Source: Streptomyces odontomachi
GTDB lineage: Bacteria > Actinomycetota > Actinomycetes > Streptomycetales > Streptomycetaceae
DNA length: 64,000 nt
Assembly (NCBI RefSeq): GCF_024435355.1
Contig: NZ_JAMJWG010000019.1
Span: forward strand, 1 to 64,000
Direction: 5' to 3'
The position numbers and the translations under genes were made by a program. Below the pieces are notes generated by a model. It was not told the origin of the DNA and did not search any database. It saw only the letters and a program-made list of their open reading frames with translations. This document shows, in pieces, positions 52,009 through 60,471 of the stretch (positions within the stretch are counted from its first letter, which is position 1; every line of letters starts with the position of its first letter).

Positions 52009-53478
52009 GTGACTGCTGCGTCTTCCGTGCCGCCCGTGCCCTCCGCCCCCGCCAAGCCCCGCATCCCGAACGTGCTGGCCGGCCGCTATGCCTCGGCCGA
52101 CCTCGCCGCCCTCTGGTCGCCCGAGGAGAAGGTGCGCCTGGAGCGCCGGCTGTGGCTGGCCGTGCTGCACGCCCAGCGCGACCTCGGCATCGACGTTCCG
52201 GACGCGGCCATCGAGGCCTACGAGCGCGTGCTGGACCAGGTGGACCTCGCCTCGATCGCCGAGCGGGAGCGCGTCACACGACACGACGTGAAGGCGCGCA
52301 TCGAGGAGTTCAACGCCCTGGCGGGCCACGAGCACGTGCACAAGGGCATGACCTCCCGGGACCTGACCGAGAACGTGGAGCAGCTACAGATCCGCCGCTC
52401 CCTGGAGCTCGTGCGGGACCGCACCGTGGCGGTGCTGGCGCGGCTCGGCCGGCTCGCGGGCGAGTACGGCGAGCTGGTCATGGCGGGCCGTTCGCACAAT
52501 GTCGCCGCCCAGGCCACCACCCTCGGCAAGCGCTTCGCGACCGCAGCCGACGAGCTGCTGGTGGCCCACGCCCGCGTCGAGGAGCTGCTGGGGCATTACC
52601 CGCTGCGCGGGATCAAGGGCCCGGTCGGCACGGCGCAGGACATGCTGGACCTGCTCGGCGGTGATGCCGCGAAGCTCGCCGAGCTGGAGCAGCGCATCGC
52701 CGCCCACCTGGGCTTCGCGCACGCCTTCAGCTCCGTCGGGCAGGTGTATCCGCGCTCGCTGGACTACGAGGTGACGACGGCCCTCGTCCAGCTGGCCGCG
52801 GCACCCTCCTCGCTGGCGAAGACGATCCGGCTGATGGCGGGCCAGGAGCTGGTCACGGAGGGCTTCAAGCCCGGCCAGGTGGGCTCGTCGGCGATGCCGC
52901 ACAAGATGAACACCCGCTCCTGCGAGCGGGTGAACGGGCTGATGGTCGTGTTGCGCGGCTATGCGTCGATGACGGGCGAGCTGGCCGGCGACCAGTGGAA
53001 CGAGGGCGATGTGTCCTGTTCCGTGGTGCGCCGCGTGGCGCTGCCGGACGCCTTCTTCGCGCTGGACGGGCTGCTGGAGACGTTCCTGACGGTGCTCGAC
53101 GAGTTCGGCGCCTTCCCCGCCGTCGTCGCCCGTGAGCTGGACCGCTACCTGCCGTTCCTGGCGACGACCAAGGTGCTCATGGCGGCGGTGCGCACCGGCG
53201 TGGGCCGCGAGACGGCACACGAGGCGATCAAGGAACACGCCGTCGCCACGGCCCTGGCCATGCGCGAGCAGGGCGCCGAGCGCAATGACCTGCTGGACAA
53301 GCTCGCCGCCGACGACCGCATTCCGCTGGACCGGGCCCGCCTGGACGCCCTGATGGCTGACCGGCTGTCCTTCACGGGCGCCGCGGCCGACCAGGTGGGC
53401 ACGGTCGTGGCCCGTGTCGAGGAGCTGGTCAAGCAGCATCCGCAGGCCGCCGGGTACACCCCGGGCGCCATCCTCTGA
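52009..53478 (+). CDS. purB: adenylosuccinate lyase
   Basis: This 489-residue enzyme acts twice in purine synthesis, releasing fumarate from SAICAR and adenylosuccinate. Signatures: HEHVHKGMTSRDLTENVEQ, GRSHNVAAQATTLGKRFA and the fumarate lyase signature GSSAMPHKMNT with the mobile-loop catalytic Ser. A proline-rich 20-residue N-terminus precedes IPNVLAGRYAS. The start is GTG 52009, close to a TAGAAT box. It is followed 20 bases on by mug. Confidence 0.9.
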   Translation: MTAASSVPPVPSAPAKPRIPNVLAGRYASADLAALWSPEEKVRLERRLWLAVLHAQRDLGIDVPDAAIEAYERVLDQVDLASIAERERVTRHDVKARIEEFNALAGHEHVHKGMTSRDLTENVEQLQIRRSLELVRDRTVAVLARLGRLAGEYGELVMAGRSHNVAAQATTLGKRFATAADELLVAHARVEELLGHYPLRGIKGPVGTAQDMLDLLGGDAAKLAELEQRIAAHLGFAHAFSSVGQVYPRSLDYEVTTALVQLAAAPSSLAKTIRLMAGQELVTEGFKPGQVGSSAMPHKMNTRSCERVNGLMVVLRGYASMTGELAGDQWNEGDVSCSVVRRVALPDAFFALDGLLETFLTVLDEFGAFPAVVARELDRYLPFLATTKVLMAAVRTGVGRETAHEAIKEHAVATALAMREQGAERNDLLDKLAADDRIPLDRARLDALMADRLSFTGAAADQVGTVVARVEELVKQHPQAAGYTPGAIL

Positions 53479-53498
53479 CCCCGCAAGGCAGGTCGCTC

Positions 53499-54194
53499 AT
53501 GCCACGCTTCACGCGCGCCGAGCTGGAGGCCGCACGGGACCGTCTGGTGCCCGATGTCGTCGCGGCGGGACTCAAGGTGCTGTTCTGCGGGATCAACCCG
53601 GGCCTGATGACGGCGGCGACCGGGCACCACTTCGGGCGCCCCGGCAACCGCTTCTGGCCGGTACTGCACCTGTCCGGGTTCACGCCCCGCCAGTTCCACC
53701 CCTCGGAGCAGGACCAGCTGCTCGCCCACGGCCTCGGCGTCACCAACGTGGTGGCCCGTGCCACGGCACGCGCCGACGAGCTCACCGACGAGGAGTACCG
53801 CGAGGGCGGCCGCGTCCTCGCCGAGAAGGTGACGCGGCTGCGCCCCGCCTGGCTCGCCGTGGCCGGGGTGACCGCCTACCGCACCGCGTTCGGCGACCGG
53901 CGCGCCGCCATCGGCCCGCAGTCGGCGACGATCGGCGACACCCGCATCTGGGTGCTGCCGAACCCGAGCGGGCTCAACGCCCACTGGACGGCAGCGACCA
54001 TGGCCGAGGAGTTCGCCCGGCTGAGGTCGGTCGTGGAGGGCCAGGCGCAACCCTGGGAGGGTCAGGAACCGGTGATCAGCTCACCCGCCGCGCCCACCCT
54101 GCCCGGACAGGCCGGACAGGGTGAACAGGCCGAACAGGGTGAACCGGTCGGACAGGTCGGACAGGTCGCAGGAAGGTCCTCCGGGGGAGCATGA
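53499..54194 (+). CDS. mug: G/U mismatch-specific uracil-DNA glycosylase
   Basis: This 231-residue protein has the Mug/TDG motifs LFCGINPGLMTA (catalytic Asn region) and VLPNPSGLNAHW (DNA-intercalating loop), plus HFGRPGNRFWP. It removes uracil or related bases from mismatches. ATG 53499 follows AGG. After residue 185 a tail is made of repeated GQ/EQ pairs encoded by 9-base units (54105-54168). Confidence 0.87.
   Translation: MPRFTRAELEAARDRLVPDVVAAGLKVLFCGINPGLMTAATGHHFGRPGNRFWPVLHLSGFTPRQFHPSEQDQLLAHGLGVTNVVARATARADELTDEEYREGGRVLAEKVTRLRPAWLAVAGVTAYRTAFGDRRAAIGPQSATIGDTRIWVLPNPSGLNAHWTAATMAEEFARLRSVVEGQAQPWEGQEPVISSPAAPTLPGQAGQGEQAEQGEPVGQVGQVAGRSSGGA
54105..54168 (+). repeat. 9-bp tandem repeat in mug tail
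   Basis: About seven copies of a GGACAGGTC-like unit (variants GAACAGGGT, GGACAGGCC) encode GQA, GQG, EQA, EQG, EPV, GQV and GQV. Low-complexity expansion outside the enzyme core. Confidence 0.7.
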
Positions 54195-54394
54195 GTCCGG
54201 GGCTCGAACCCCGCGTCCCGCCCCTGTCTTCCCGACCGGCCGCGTGCGTGCCGCGCACCTTGCGCCGCCGCACACCGATGAGTTCCGCGGTGCCGGACGG
54301 TCTACCGGGGAACGGGACGGTCCGGGCCGTGCCGCCGGTCCGGCGGCGCACGCCCGGGCGGCCCGTCGGACCGGTGACAAGGGAGCTTCCACCC

Positions 54395-55168
54395 ATGAAG
54401 AAGGCAGTATCCAGGGACGGCACGGCCATCGCCTTCGAGCGTTTCGGCGACGGGCCGCCGCTCGTCCTGGTCAACGGCGCCAACTGCACGCGCGGGACGG
54501 ACGTACCGCTCGCGACCGGGCTCGCCGCAGACCACACCGTGTACGTCTATGACCGCCGTGGCCGCGGGGACAGCGGTGACACCGCTCCGTACGCCGTCGA
54601 CCGCGAGATGGAGGATCTGGCGGCCGTGATCGAGGTGGCGGGCGGCACGGCCGGGGTCTACGGCATCTCCTCCGGCGGTGCGCTGGTACTCCAGGCCGCT
54701 GCGAGCGGCCTGCCGATCAGTCGTGTCGCGGTGTACGAAGTGCCGTACTCGACCGATCCGGCGGAGCGCACGGCGGCCGACGAGTACAGCGCGGAGCTGA
54801 GCCGGCGGCTGGCCGGCGATGACCGCGGCGGGGCGGCGGAGCTGTTCCTGCGCCGGGTGGGCATGCCGCCCGAGGCGATCGCAGGCATGCGCCAGGCTCC
54901 CTTCTGGAAGGACCTGGAGTCGATCGCCCCGACCCTCGCCTACGACGACGCCGTCATGGCCGGCGGGCAGGTCCCCACCGACCGGCTGGCGCAGATCTCG
55001 GTACCGGTACTGGTGGTGTGCGGCGGAGCGGGTCCCGAGTGGTTCCGTGACACCGGCCGCGCCGTCGCCGCTGCCCTCCCGCACGGCCGCTACGAGACGC
55101 TGGACGGCCAGGACCACCGGGTGGACCCGGCCGCGCTGGCCCCGGTGCTCGCCAGGTTCTTCGGCTGA
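54395..55168 (+). CDS. alpha/beta hydrolase
   Basis: This 257-residue hydrolase shows LVLVNGANCTRG (oxyanion region), YDRRGRGDSGDT, the nucleophile elbow YGISSGGALVLQ, an acid near PVLVVCGGAG and a terminal histidine in LDGQDHRVDP. Such small enzymes in streptomycetes often hydrolyse esters or lactones. ATG 54395 follows GGGAG; the frame to 54191 is open but lacks codon bias. Confidence 0.85.
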   Translation: MKKAVSRDGTAIAFERFGDGPPLVLVNGANCTRGTDVPLATGLAADHTVYVYDRRGRGDSGDTAPYAVDREMEDLAAVIEVAGGTAGVYGISSGGALVLQAAASGLPISRVAVYEVPYSTDPAERTAADEYSAELSRRLAGDDRGGAAELFLRRVGMPPEAIAGMRQAPFWKDLESIAPTLAYDDAVMAGGQVPTDRLAQISVPVLVVCGGAGPEWFRDTGRAVAAALPHGRYETLDGQDHRVDPAALAPVLARFFG

Positions 55169-55495
55169 CGCCGGCGTCGCCCAGGCCGGTCCAGCCGCCT
55201 CGTGCCGGGCCGGCCCTGCCGTGCCTGCCTGCCCCGTGGTGAGCGGCGCTCCTGGCGGTGCGCCCGACGGGTGGCGGGTGGCGGGTGCCGGGTGGCGGGT
55301 GCCGGGTGGCGAGTGGCCAAGGCCTTCCGGCACCGCGTAGACGCCGGGCCAGGCCTGGCGGCGCTGCCGCGTACGATCGCGCTCCGGCGCCCGTGGCCGC
55401 GCCCCCCGGCGAGGGCCCGTGGCCGCGCCCCCCGGCGAGGGCCCGTGGCCACGCCCCGGGCGAGGGCACTGCGTCTTCGTCGGGTACGGCCGCGT
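55169..55495. other. repeat-rich intergenic region
   Basis: No gene is supported. It contains a GGGTGGCGGGTGCC-type tandem tract (about 55270-55316) and a 26-bp tandem repeat (55390-55466). Confidence 0.55.
55390..55466. repeat. 26-bp tandem repeat, three copies
   Basis: A 26-base unit beginning CCCGTGGCCGCGCCCC occurs at 55390-55415 and 55416-55441, with a degenerate third copy (55442-55466). It lies downstream of two convergent genes. Confidence 0.7.
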
Positions 55496-55948
55496 CTACG
55501 GCGGGTCGATGTCCGTGACGGTGGCCACCAGGCAGGGGGGCTGTGCCGGGTCGAGGCGGGCGACGCCGAGGGCGACCCAACGCCCGGCTGTGTGCCACAG
55601 CTGCACATCGGGCACGCGCGCACTGAGGGAGGCCCACGGCTCCGGTATGTCCTCGCCGTACTCCAGCGTACGGAGCAGGACTCCCCCGAGCCCGATGGTG
55701 TCCGGCTCGCCCCAGCGGGCCGTGAGCAGCTCGGTCAGCCCCTCGCGCTCCGCCTCGCACTGCTCGACCACGCTCTCGCGCAGCGCAGGGTCGTCCGCCG
55801 CCTCCGGCTCTGCCGGGCTGCCGTCCACGCCGAGCTCGGCCACGTGGTAGCCGGGGCCGCCAAGGCACAGGTCCGATCTGCCGGGCTGCGTCGGGAACTT
55901 GCGGGCGCACAGTCGCTCGATCCTGGCGAGGTGCAGGGCCGTACTCAT
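55496..55948 (-). CDS. hypothetical protein
   Basis: I do not recognise this 150-residue soluble protein. It begins STALHLARIERLCARKFPTQPG and contains ESVVEQCEAEREGLTELLTARWGEPD and ARVPDVQLWHTAGRWVALGVARLD, suggesting an alpha/beta fold with a W-rich centre. Good codon bias supports expression. ATG 55948 has GGAG very close, so the transcript may be short-leadered. It is divergent from the ROK gene across a repeat. Confidence 0.7.
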   Translation of the reverse strand: MSTALHLARIERLCARKFPTQPGRSDLCLGGPGYHVAELGVDGSPAEPEAADDPALRESVVEQCEAEREGLTELLTARWGEPDTIGLGGVLLRTLEYGEDIPEPWASLSARVPDVQLWHTAGRWVALGVARLDPAQPPCLVATVTDIDPP

Positions 55949-56254
55949 ATCTCCAGTAAACCTGCCCGCACTGACAGTTGGCGCAGCGTCAGGAAGGCGC
56001 CGCCGCCGGCCCTCCCCCAAGCTCTCCGAGCAGGGGGTGCCCCCAGGGCACGGACCGGGCCGCCGGGCACGCCGTGCGGGGGCGCGCGAGGGCCGCACCT
56101 CAACGTATCGCCGTGGACCCGGCACCGTCCGGCCGGCCCCTCCCAGGGCGCCCGCGCCGGCCTCCCGTGCACCCGTGTCCGTCCCGTGCTCGCCGCCCGG
56201 CCCTCCCGGCGAGTAACATCCGCCCATTCACGTGCATGGGCTGGGAGGATGGCG
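55949..56254. other. intergenic region with dispersed palindromic repeat
   Basis: No gene is supported. It holds copy 2 of the palindromic repeat (56012-56052) and the ribosome site of the ROK gene. Confidence 0.5.
56012..56052. repeat. palindromic repeat, copy 2
   Basis: CTCCCCCAAGCTCTCCGAGC at 56012-56031 is followed by AGGGGG and TGCCCCCAG. It matches the inverse of 50912-50952 with only a few substitutions. Confidence 0.65.
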
Positions 56255-57412
56255 TTGGGGCAGCTGACCGGCGGGGATCCCTCTCTGCTGCGACGGATCA
56301 ACTCGGCCGTGGTGCTGCACGCGCTGCGCGGCACGGACTTCGCCACGCTGACCGAGATCACCCGGGTCACGGGGCTTTCCAGGCCGACGGTGGAAGGCGT
56401 CGTGGAGGGCCTGATCGAGGCGGGTCTCGTCGTGGAGGCGCCCGCCGAGGAGGGCGGGACCAGGCGGCAGGGGCGCCCGGCACGGCGCTTCCGGTTCCGT
56501 GCGGAGGCCGGGCATCTGCTGGGCCTCGAGATCGGGGCGCACCGCGTGGCCGCCGTGCTGTCCGACCTGGACGGCCGGATCGTCGGGACGGGCGCCAAGG
56601 ACGTGTGCGAGACCGCCACCGCCGACGAGCGGCTGGAGCGACTGCGGTCGACGGTCGCCGAACTGCTGCGGCGCGCCGGCGTGCCACGCGGCTCGCTGCG
56701 GGCCGTGGGGGTGGGCAGCCCCGGCATCGTGGAGGCCGACGGAACGGTGCACCTGGGCACGGCGCTGCCGGGCTGGACCGGCCTGCCCCTGGGCGAGCGA
56801 CTGCGGCGTTCCTTCCGGTGCCCCGTCCTCGTCGAGAACGACGCCAACACGGCGGCGGTGGCCGAGCACTGGAAGGGCGCGGGAGCCGAGTCCGACGACA
56901 TGGTGTTCGTCCTGGCGGGGCTGAGCCCCGGGGCGGGGTCGCTGATCGGTGGGCGGCTGCACCGCGGGTTCGGTGGCGCGGCCGGCGAGATCGGCGCACT
57001 GCACCTGCTGGGCCGCGAGGTCACCCCGGAGACCCTGCTGTCCACCACGGACGAACCGTTGAACCCGTTGGACGAGCAGGCGGTGGCGGAGGTCTTCCGG
57101 CACGCCCGGGAGGGCGACACCCGGGCGCGGGCCGCCGTCGACCGCTTCATCCAGCGCCTGGTGCACGACGTGGCGGCCCTGGTGCTGGCCCTGGATCCGG
57201 AGCTGGTCGTGGTGGGCGGCTGGGCAGCGGGCCTCGACGGTGTGCTGGAGCCGCTCCGGGCCGAACTCGCACGCTACTGCCTGCGGCCGCCCAGGGTGGC
57301 CCTGTCGATCCTGGGCGAGGCGGCGATAGCGACGGGCGCGCTGCGGCTGGCGCTCGACCATGTCGAGGCGGAGTTGTTCGCGGTGGAGAGCACGGTGACG
57401 GCGCGGCAGTAG
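56255..57412 (+). CDS. ROK family transcriptional regulator
   Basis: This 385-residue protein has an N-terminal MarR/ROK helix-turn-helix (TLTEITRVTGLSRPTVEGVVEGLIEAGLV), then a ROK sugar-kinase-like fold: LGLEIGAHRVAAVLSD (phosphate-1 region, catalytic Asp absent), GVGSPGIVEADG, VENDANTAAVAEHW and a GEIGALHLLG segment lacking the ROK zinc cysteines. It is thus a repressor rather than a kinase. The start is TTG 56255, since GGGAGG lies 6 bases before it; ATG 56249 overlaps that site. Inducer unknown. Confidence 0.85.
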   Translation: MGQLTGGDPSLLRRINSAVVLHALRGTDFATLTEITRVTGLSRPTVEGVVEGLIEAGLVVEAPAEEGGTRRQGRPARRFRFRAEAGHLLGLEIGAHRVAAVLSDLDGRIVGTGAKDVCETATADERLERLRSTVAELLRRAGVPRGSLRAVGVGSPGIVEADGTVHLGTALPGWTGLPLGERLRRSFRCPVLVENDANTAAVAEHWKGAGAESDDMVFVLAGLSPGAGSLIGGRLHRGFGGAAGEIGALHLLGREVTPETLLSTTDEPLNPLDEQAVAEVFRHAREGDTRARAAVDRFIQRLVHDVAALVLALDPELVVVGGWAAGLDGVLEPLRAELARYCLRPPRVALSILGEAAIATGALRLALDHVEAELFAVESTVTARQ

Positions 57413-57541
57413 GGCCTCAGCGCACGCAGCCGCGCCCCGGGGCACCGACCGACGCAACATGGGCGTCGAGCGGCGACCGGGGCGCGGCGTCAGGAGCGGG
57501 ACGCGGGCCGGGTGCCGGCGCTGCGGGGCGCGACCGGCGGG

Positions 57542-58303
57542 TCAGGACGCGCGGCTCTCCGGGCCCTCGTGGATCTCGACGTTGCCGGAGTCACCGAAGG
57601 TGAGGCGGCAGGTGTCGGCGCGGTACGTGGCCACCGAGACAGCGGCGGCGCGGCCCGCGGCGAAGAACCGCGTCGTGACGACGAGGACGGGGGCGCCGGG
57701 GAGGCGGTCCAGTTCCTTCGCGTCGTCGGTGTTGGCCGAGCCGAGTTCGACCGCGCGGTCCTGCCCCTCGAGGGTCAGTCGCTGGAGCTCCCGCAGCACG
57801 GCACGCGCGCGCGTGGCGCCGGTCGGGGCGTCTATGGCGGACAGGTCGGGCACCGAGGCGGCGGGGATGTGCAACAGCTCGGCGGCGACGGTCTGACCGT
57901 GCGAGACACGGCTGCGGCGCACCGTGTGCACCGGTTCCTCGGCGCCGGTCTCCAGGATGCGGACGACGGCGGCGGACGGCACCCCCAACGTGCTGTCCAC
58001 GGCCTTCCAGCCGTCGTCACCGGTGCCGGGCCAGGCCTGGCCGGACGCGCCCACGGCGACGCCCACGCGCGGCGGGGCGACGGTCGTGCCGACGCCGCGG
58101 CGACGCTGGAGGCGCCCTTCGAGTTCGAGCTGTTCCAGGGCCTGCCGGAGCGTGGCGCGTGCGACGCCGAAGCGGGCGGCGAGATCGCGCTCATTAGGCA
58201 GTATCTCCCCGACCGCGAACTCCGAGTCGAGCGCCTCACTGAGCACGGTCCTGAGGTGCCAGTACTTGGGCTCCGGCACCGATTCGAGCTGTGTGGTCCC
58301 CAC
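57542..58303 (-). CDS. GntR family regulator (HutC/UTRA type)
   Basis: This 253-residue regulator has a GntR winged helix (VGEILPNERDLAARFGVARATLRQALEQLELEGRLQRRRGVGTTV) and a UTRA ligand-binding domain with VVRILETGAEEPVHTVRRSR and AVSVATYRAD. HutC-type regulators bind GGTC/GACC-like palindromes, and such a site lies upstream. GTG 58303 follows GGAGG; ATG 58324 lacks one. A PF04198-type effector cannot be excluded. Confidence 0.85.
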   Translation of the reverse strand: MGTTQLESVPEPKYWHLRTVLSEALDSEFAVGEILPNERDLAARFGVARATLRQALEQLELEGRLQRRRGVGTTVAPPRVGVAVGASGQAWPGTGDDGWKAVDSTLGVPSAAVVRILETGAEEPVHTVRRSRVSHGQTVAAELLHIPAASVPDLSAIDAPTGATRARAVLRELQRLTLEGQDRAVELGSANTDDAKELDRLPGAPVLVVTTRFFAAGRAAAVSVATYRADTCRLTFGDSGNVEIHEGPESRAS

Positions 58304-58396
58304 CCTGTCCTCCGCAAACGCCATTGCCTGGCAACGTTTCAGCTTCGTTGTTTATTAAAGGTTCCTGCACTATCTCCTCGACGATAAGGCCACGCA

Positions 58397-58414
58397 TGGT
58401 CTTGGTCAAGACCA
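58397..58414. promoter_or_regulatory. GGTC/GACC palindrome, DasR/HutC-like operator
   Basis: TGGTCTTG and CAAGACCA are perfect 8-base arms around GT. Within it, CTTGGTCAAGACCAAT (58401-58416) matches 12 of 16 positions of the DasR dre consensus. It probably binds the adjacent GntR protein, or DasR itself. Confidence 0.6.
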
Positions 58415-58417
58415 ATC

Positions 58418-58433
58418 AGGAGGGGCCCCTCCT
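58418..58433. promoter_or_regulatory. perfect 16-bp palindrome
   Basis: AGGAGGGG directly followed by its complement CCCCTCCT, three bases after the GGTC palindrome. It may be a second operator or a terminator-like element. Confidence 0.5.
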
Positions 58434-58633
58434 ATGGGGGACCTCAGCGGATCAGGAGACTTGCGTCGCGGCGGGAGCGACGGAGGTGGCGCGGGGGCAG
58501 AATGGGCGCGCCGTGCGCCCCGAGCGGGCGCCGGAGTCAGGAGCGGTTGTTCGTCGGGAGTTTGGGCCCGTGTGGTGACGTTCCGTCGGTGTGGCACGGC
58601 ACGCGGCCCGCACACATCGCTGGAGGCGCATCC

Positions 58634-60322
58634 ATGTCATCCCCCTCGCCGAGGCAGTCCCCGGACCGATCCGACCAGCCCGGTCGGCACGGCTGGCCCA
58701 GCGGGCCCCACGGGCCCGGTCGCCGCAGCGTGCTGCGCGGTTCGCTGGCCGCTTCGGCGGCCCTCGCGCTGCCCACGCTGGGCGGCACGGCGCCGGCCTT
58801 CGCCCGCTCGGGTCGGCCCTCGATCGGCTGGGGTGTGCAGGCCGGTGACGTGACCGCGGACGCCGGTCTTGTGTGGGTCCGCTCGGACCGGGTGGCGCGG
58901 ATGATCGTGGAGACGTCGGCGACGGACTCGTTCCGCAACCCCACCCGGTGGCAGGGGCCGCTGCTGGGCGAGGACACCGACTTCACCGGCACGACACGGC
59001 TGCACGGTCTGGCGCCCGGGGAACAGATCCACTACCGCGTCGTGCTGGCCGACCCGGACGATCCGCGGCGCACGAGCGAGCCGGTGACGGGCACGTTCCG
59101 CACCACGCCGGCGCGCCGGCGCTCGGGCGTGCGCTTCCTGTGGTCGGGCGATATCGCGGGCCAGGGCTGGGGCATCAATCCGGACCTCGGCGGCTACCGC
59201 ATCTTCGAGGACATGCGGCGGCTCGACCCGGACTTCTTCCTGTGCAGCGGCGACAACGTCTACGCCGACAGCCCGATCCTCCCGACCGTCACCCTGCCGG
59301 ACGGCCGGGTGTGGCGGAACATCACCACCGAGGAGAAGTCGAACGTCGCCCAGACCCTTGCGGAGTTCCGCGGCGCGTTCCGGTACAACCGCCTCGACCA
59401 CAACCTGCTGGCGTTCACCGCCCAGGTGCCCACCATCACCCAGTGGGACGACCACGACGTGCACAACAACTGGTCGCCGGGGACGATCCTCGCCGACGAC
59501 CGGTACACGGAGAAGGACACCGGCGTGCTGTCCCAGCGGTCGCTGCGGGCGTTCAGCGAGTACTTCCCCATCTCCACGCTGCCGCCCGGGGATCCGGACG
59601 GCCGGGTGTACCGGGTCGTGCGGCACGGCCCCCTGCTGGACGTTTTCGTCCTGGACATGCGCACCTACCGGAAGGCCAACTCGCCCGATCGGGAGCCCGA
59701 GGACACCAACGGCATCCTGGGCGCCGAGCAGCTGGCCTGGTTGAAGCGCGAGCTGAGCAGGTCACGTGCGGTGTGGAAGGTGATCGCCTCCGACATGCCG
59801 CTGGGACTCGTGGTCACCGACGGAGCGGTGAACTTCGACGCCGTCGCCCAGGGTGACCCGGGCGCGCCGTTGGGCCGCGAGCTCCAGATCGCCGAACTGC
59901 TGCGGCACATCAAGCACGCGCGCATCACCGGCACGCTCTGGCTGACCGCCGACGTGCACTACACGTCGGCACAGCGCTACGACCCCGAGCAGGCGGCGTT
60001 CAAGGACTTCGCCCCGTTCTGGGAGTTCGTCTCGGGCCCGCTGGCCGCAGGCGGCTTCCAGGCGGTCAAGCTGGACGGCACGTTCGGCCCCCGGCAGGAG
60101 TTCATCAAGGCCCCCGACCGCGGCAACGTCTCCCCGGCCGAGTCGCCGCAGTACTTCGGCGAGGTGGACATCGACGGCTCCTCCGGCGAACTGACCGTGC
60201 GGCTTCGCGAGTCGGGCGGCGGGGTGCTGTTCACACAGGTGCTCCAGCCGGGGCGGGGGTCGGACAGTAGCCGGCGCGGGGCGGCGCAGCAGGAGCAGTG
60301 GGAAGCGCCGCCCCGCCCGTGA
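58634..60322 (+). CDS. phoD: Tat-exported alkaline phosphatase PhoD
   Basis: This 562-residue protein has a Tat signal (RRSVLRGSLAASAALALPTL with cleavage after AFA), then an N-terminal fibronectin-like domain and a PhoD metallophosphatase domain: FLWSGDIAGQGWG, LCSGDNVYAD, ITQWDDHDVHNNW and LTADVHYTS, with metal-binding Asp and His residues. It releases phosphate from organic phosphates outside the cell. ATG 58634 follows TGGAGG. No clear Pho box is seen. Divergent from the GntR gene. Confidence 0.9.
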   Translation: MSSPSPRQSPDRSDQPGRHGWPSGPHGPGRRSVLRGSLAASAALALPTLGGTAPAFARSGRPSIGWGVQAGDVTADAGLVWVRSDRVARMIVETSATDSFRNPTRWQGPLLGEDTDFTGTTRLHGLAPGEQIHYRVVLADPDDPRRTSEPVTGTFRTTPARRRSGVRFLWSGDIAGQGWGINPDLGGYRIFEDMRRLDPDFFLCSGDNVYADSPILPTVTLPDGRVWRNITTEEKSNVAQTLAEFRGAFRYNRLDHNLLAFTAQVPTITQWDDHDVHNNWSPGTILADDRYTEKDTGVLSQRSLRAFSEYFPISTLPPGDPDGRVYRVVRHGPLLDVFVLDMRTYRKANSPDREPEDTNGILGAEQLAWLKRELSRSRAVWKVIASDMPLGLVVTDGAVNFDAVAQGDPGAPLGRELQIAELLRHIKHARITGTLWLTADVHYTSAQRYDPEQAAFKDFAPFWEFVSGPLAAGGFQAVKLDGTFGPRQEFIKAPDRGNVSPAESPQYFGEVDIDGSSGELTVRLRESGGGVLFTQVLQPGRGSDSSRRGAAQQEQWEAPPRP

Positions 60323-60442
60323 GGGTACGGATGCGCTGGGACGCTGCGGCGTCGACGTCGGCGTGGCGTCGGCGTGACCGGGCGCTCACCGCCGCGCGTG
60401 GGGTCCGTTCCGCCACTGGCTCGTTCCCGCAGGTCGGACGGA

Positions 60443-60465
60443 TTGTCAGTGCGGGCCTTTACGGT
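60443..60465 (+). promoter_or_regulatory. RecA-NDp/PafBC-type DNA damage promoter
   Basis: TTGTCAGTG (60443-60451), then exactly 8 bases, then TACGGT (60460-60465). This matches the consensus TTGTCRGTG-N8-TANNNT at every fixed position. The ATG of the SWIM gene begins 7 bases after the last T, so the transcript is probably leaderless. Confidence 0.8.
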
Positions 60466-60471
60466 CTTCCC

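Larger units (their letters stand above)
58304..58633. other. divergent control region, GntR / phoD
   Basis: No gene is supported. It is AT-rich near 58345-58385 and holds two adjacent palindromes (listed separately). The GntR promoter on the minus strand probably includes the TAATAA segment near 58355. Confidence 0.6.

Noticed and set aside
54198..54213. T-arm-like CGGGG-CTCGAA-CCCCG after mug
   Set aside because: No acceptor stem, anticodon arm or 3' end can be folded around it, and the loop is six bases; it is a plain hairpin just past the mug stop.
57542..58303. Identification of the GntR protein as DasR
   Set aside because: The N-terminal sequence and effector domain do not match DasR as I know it; only subfamily membership is supported.
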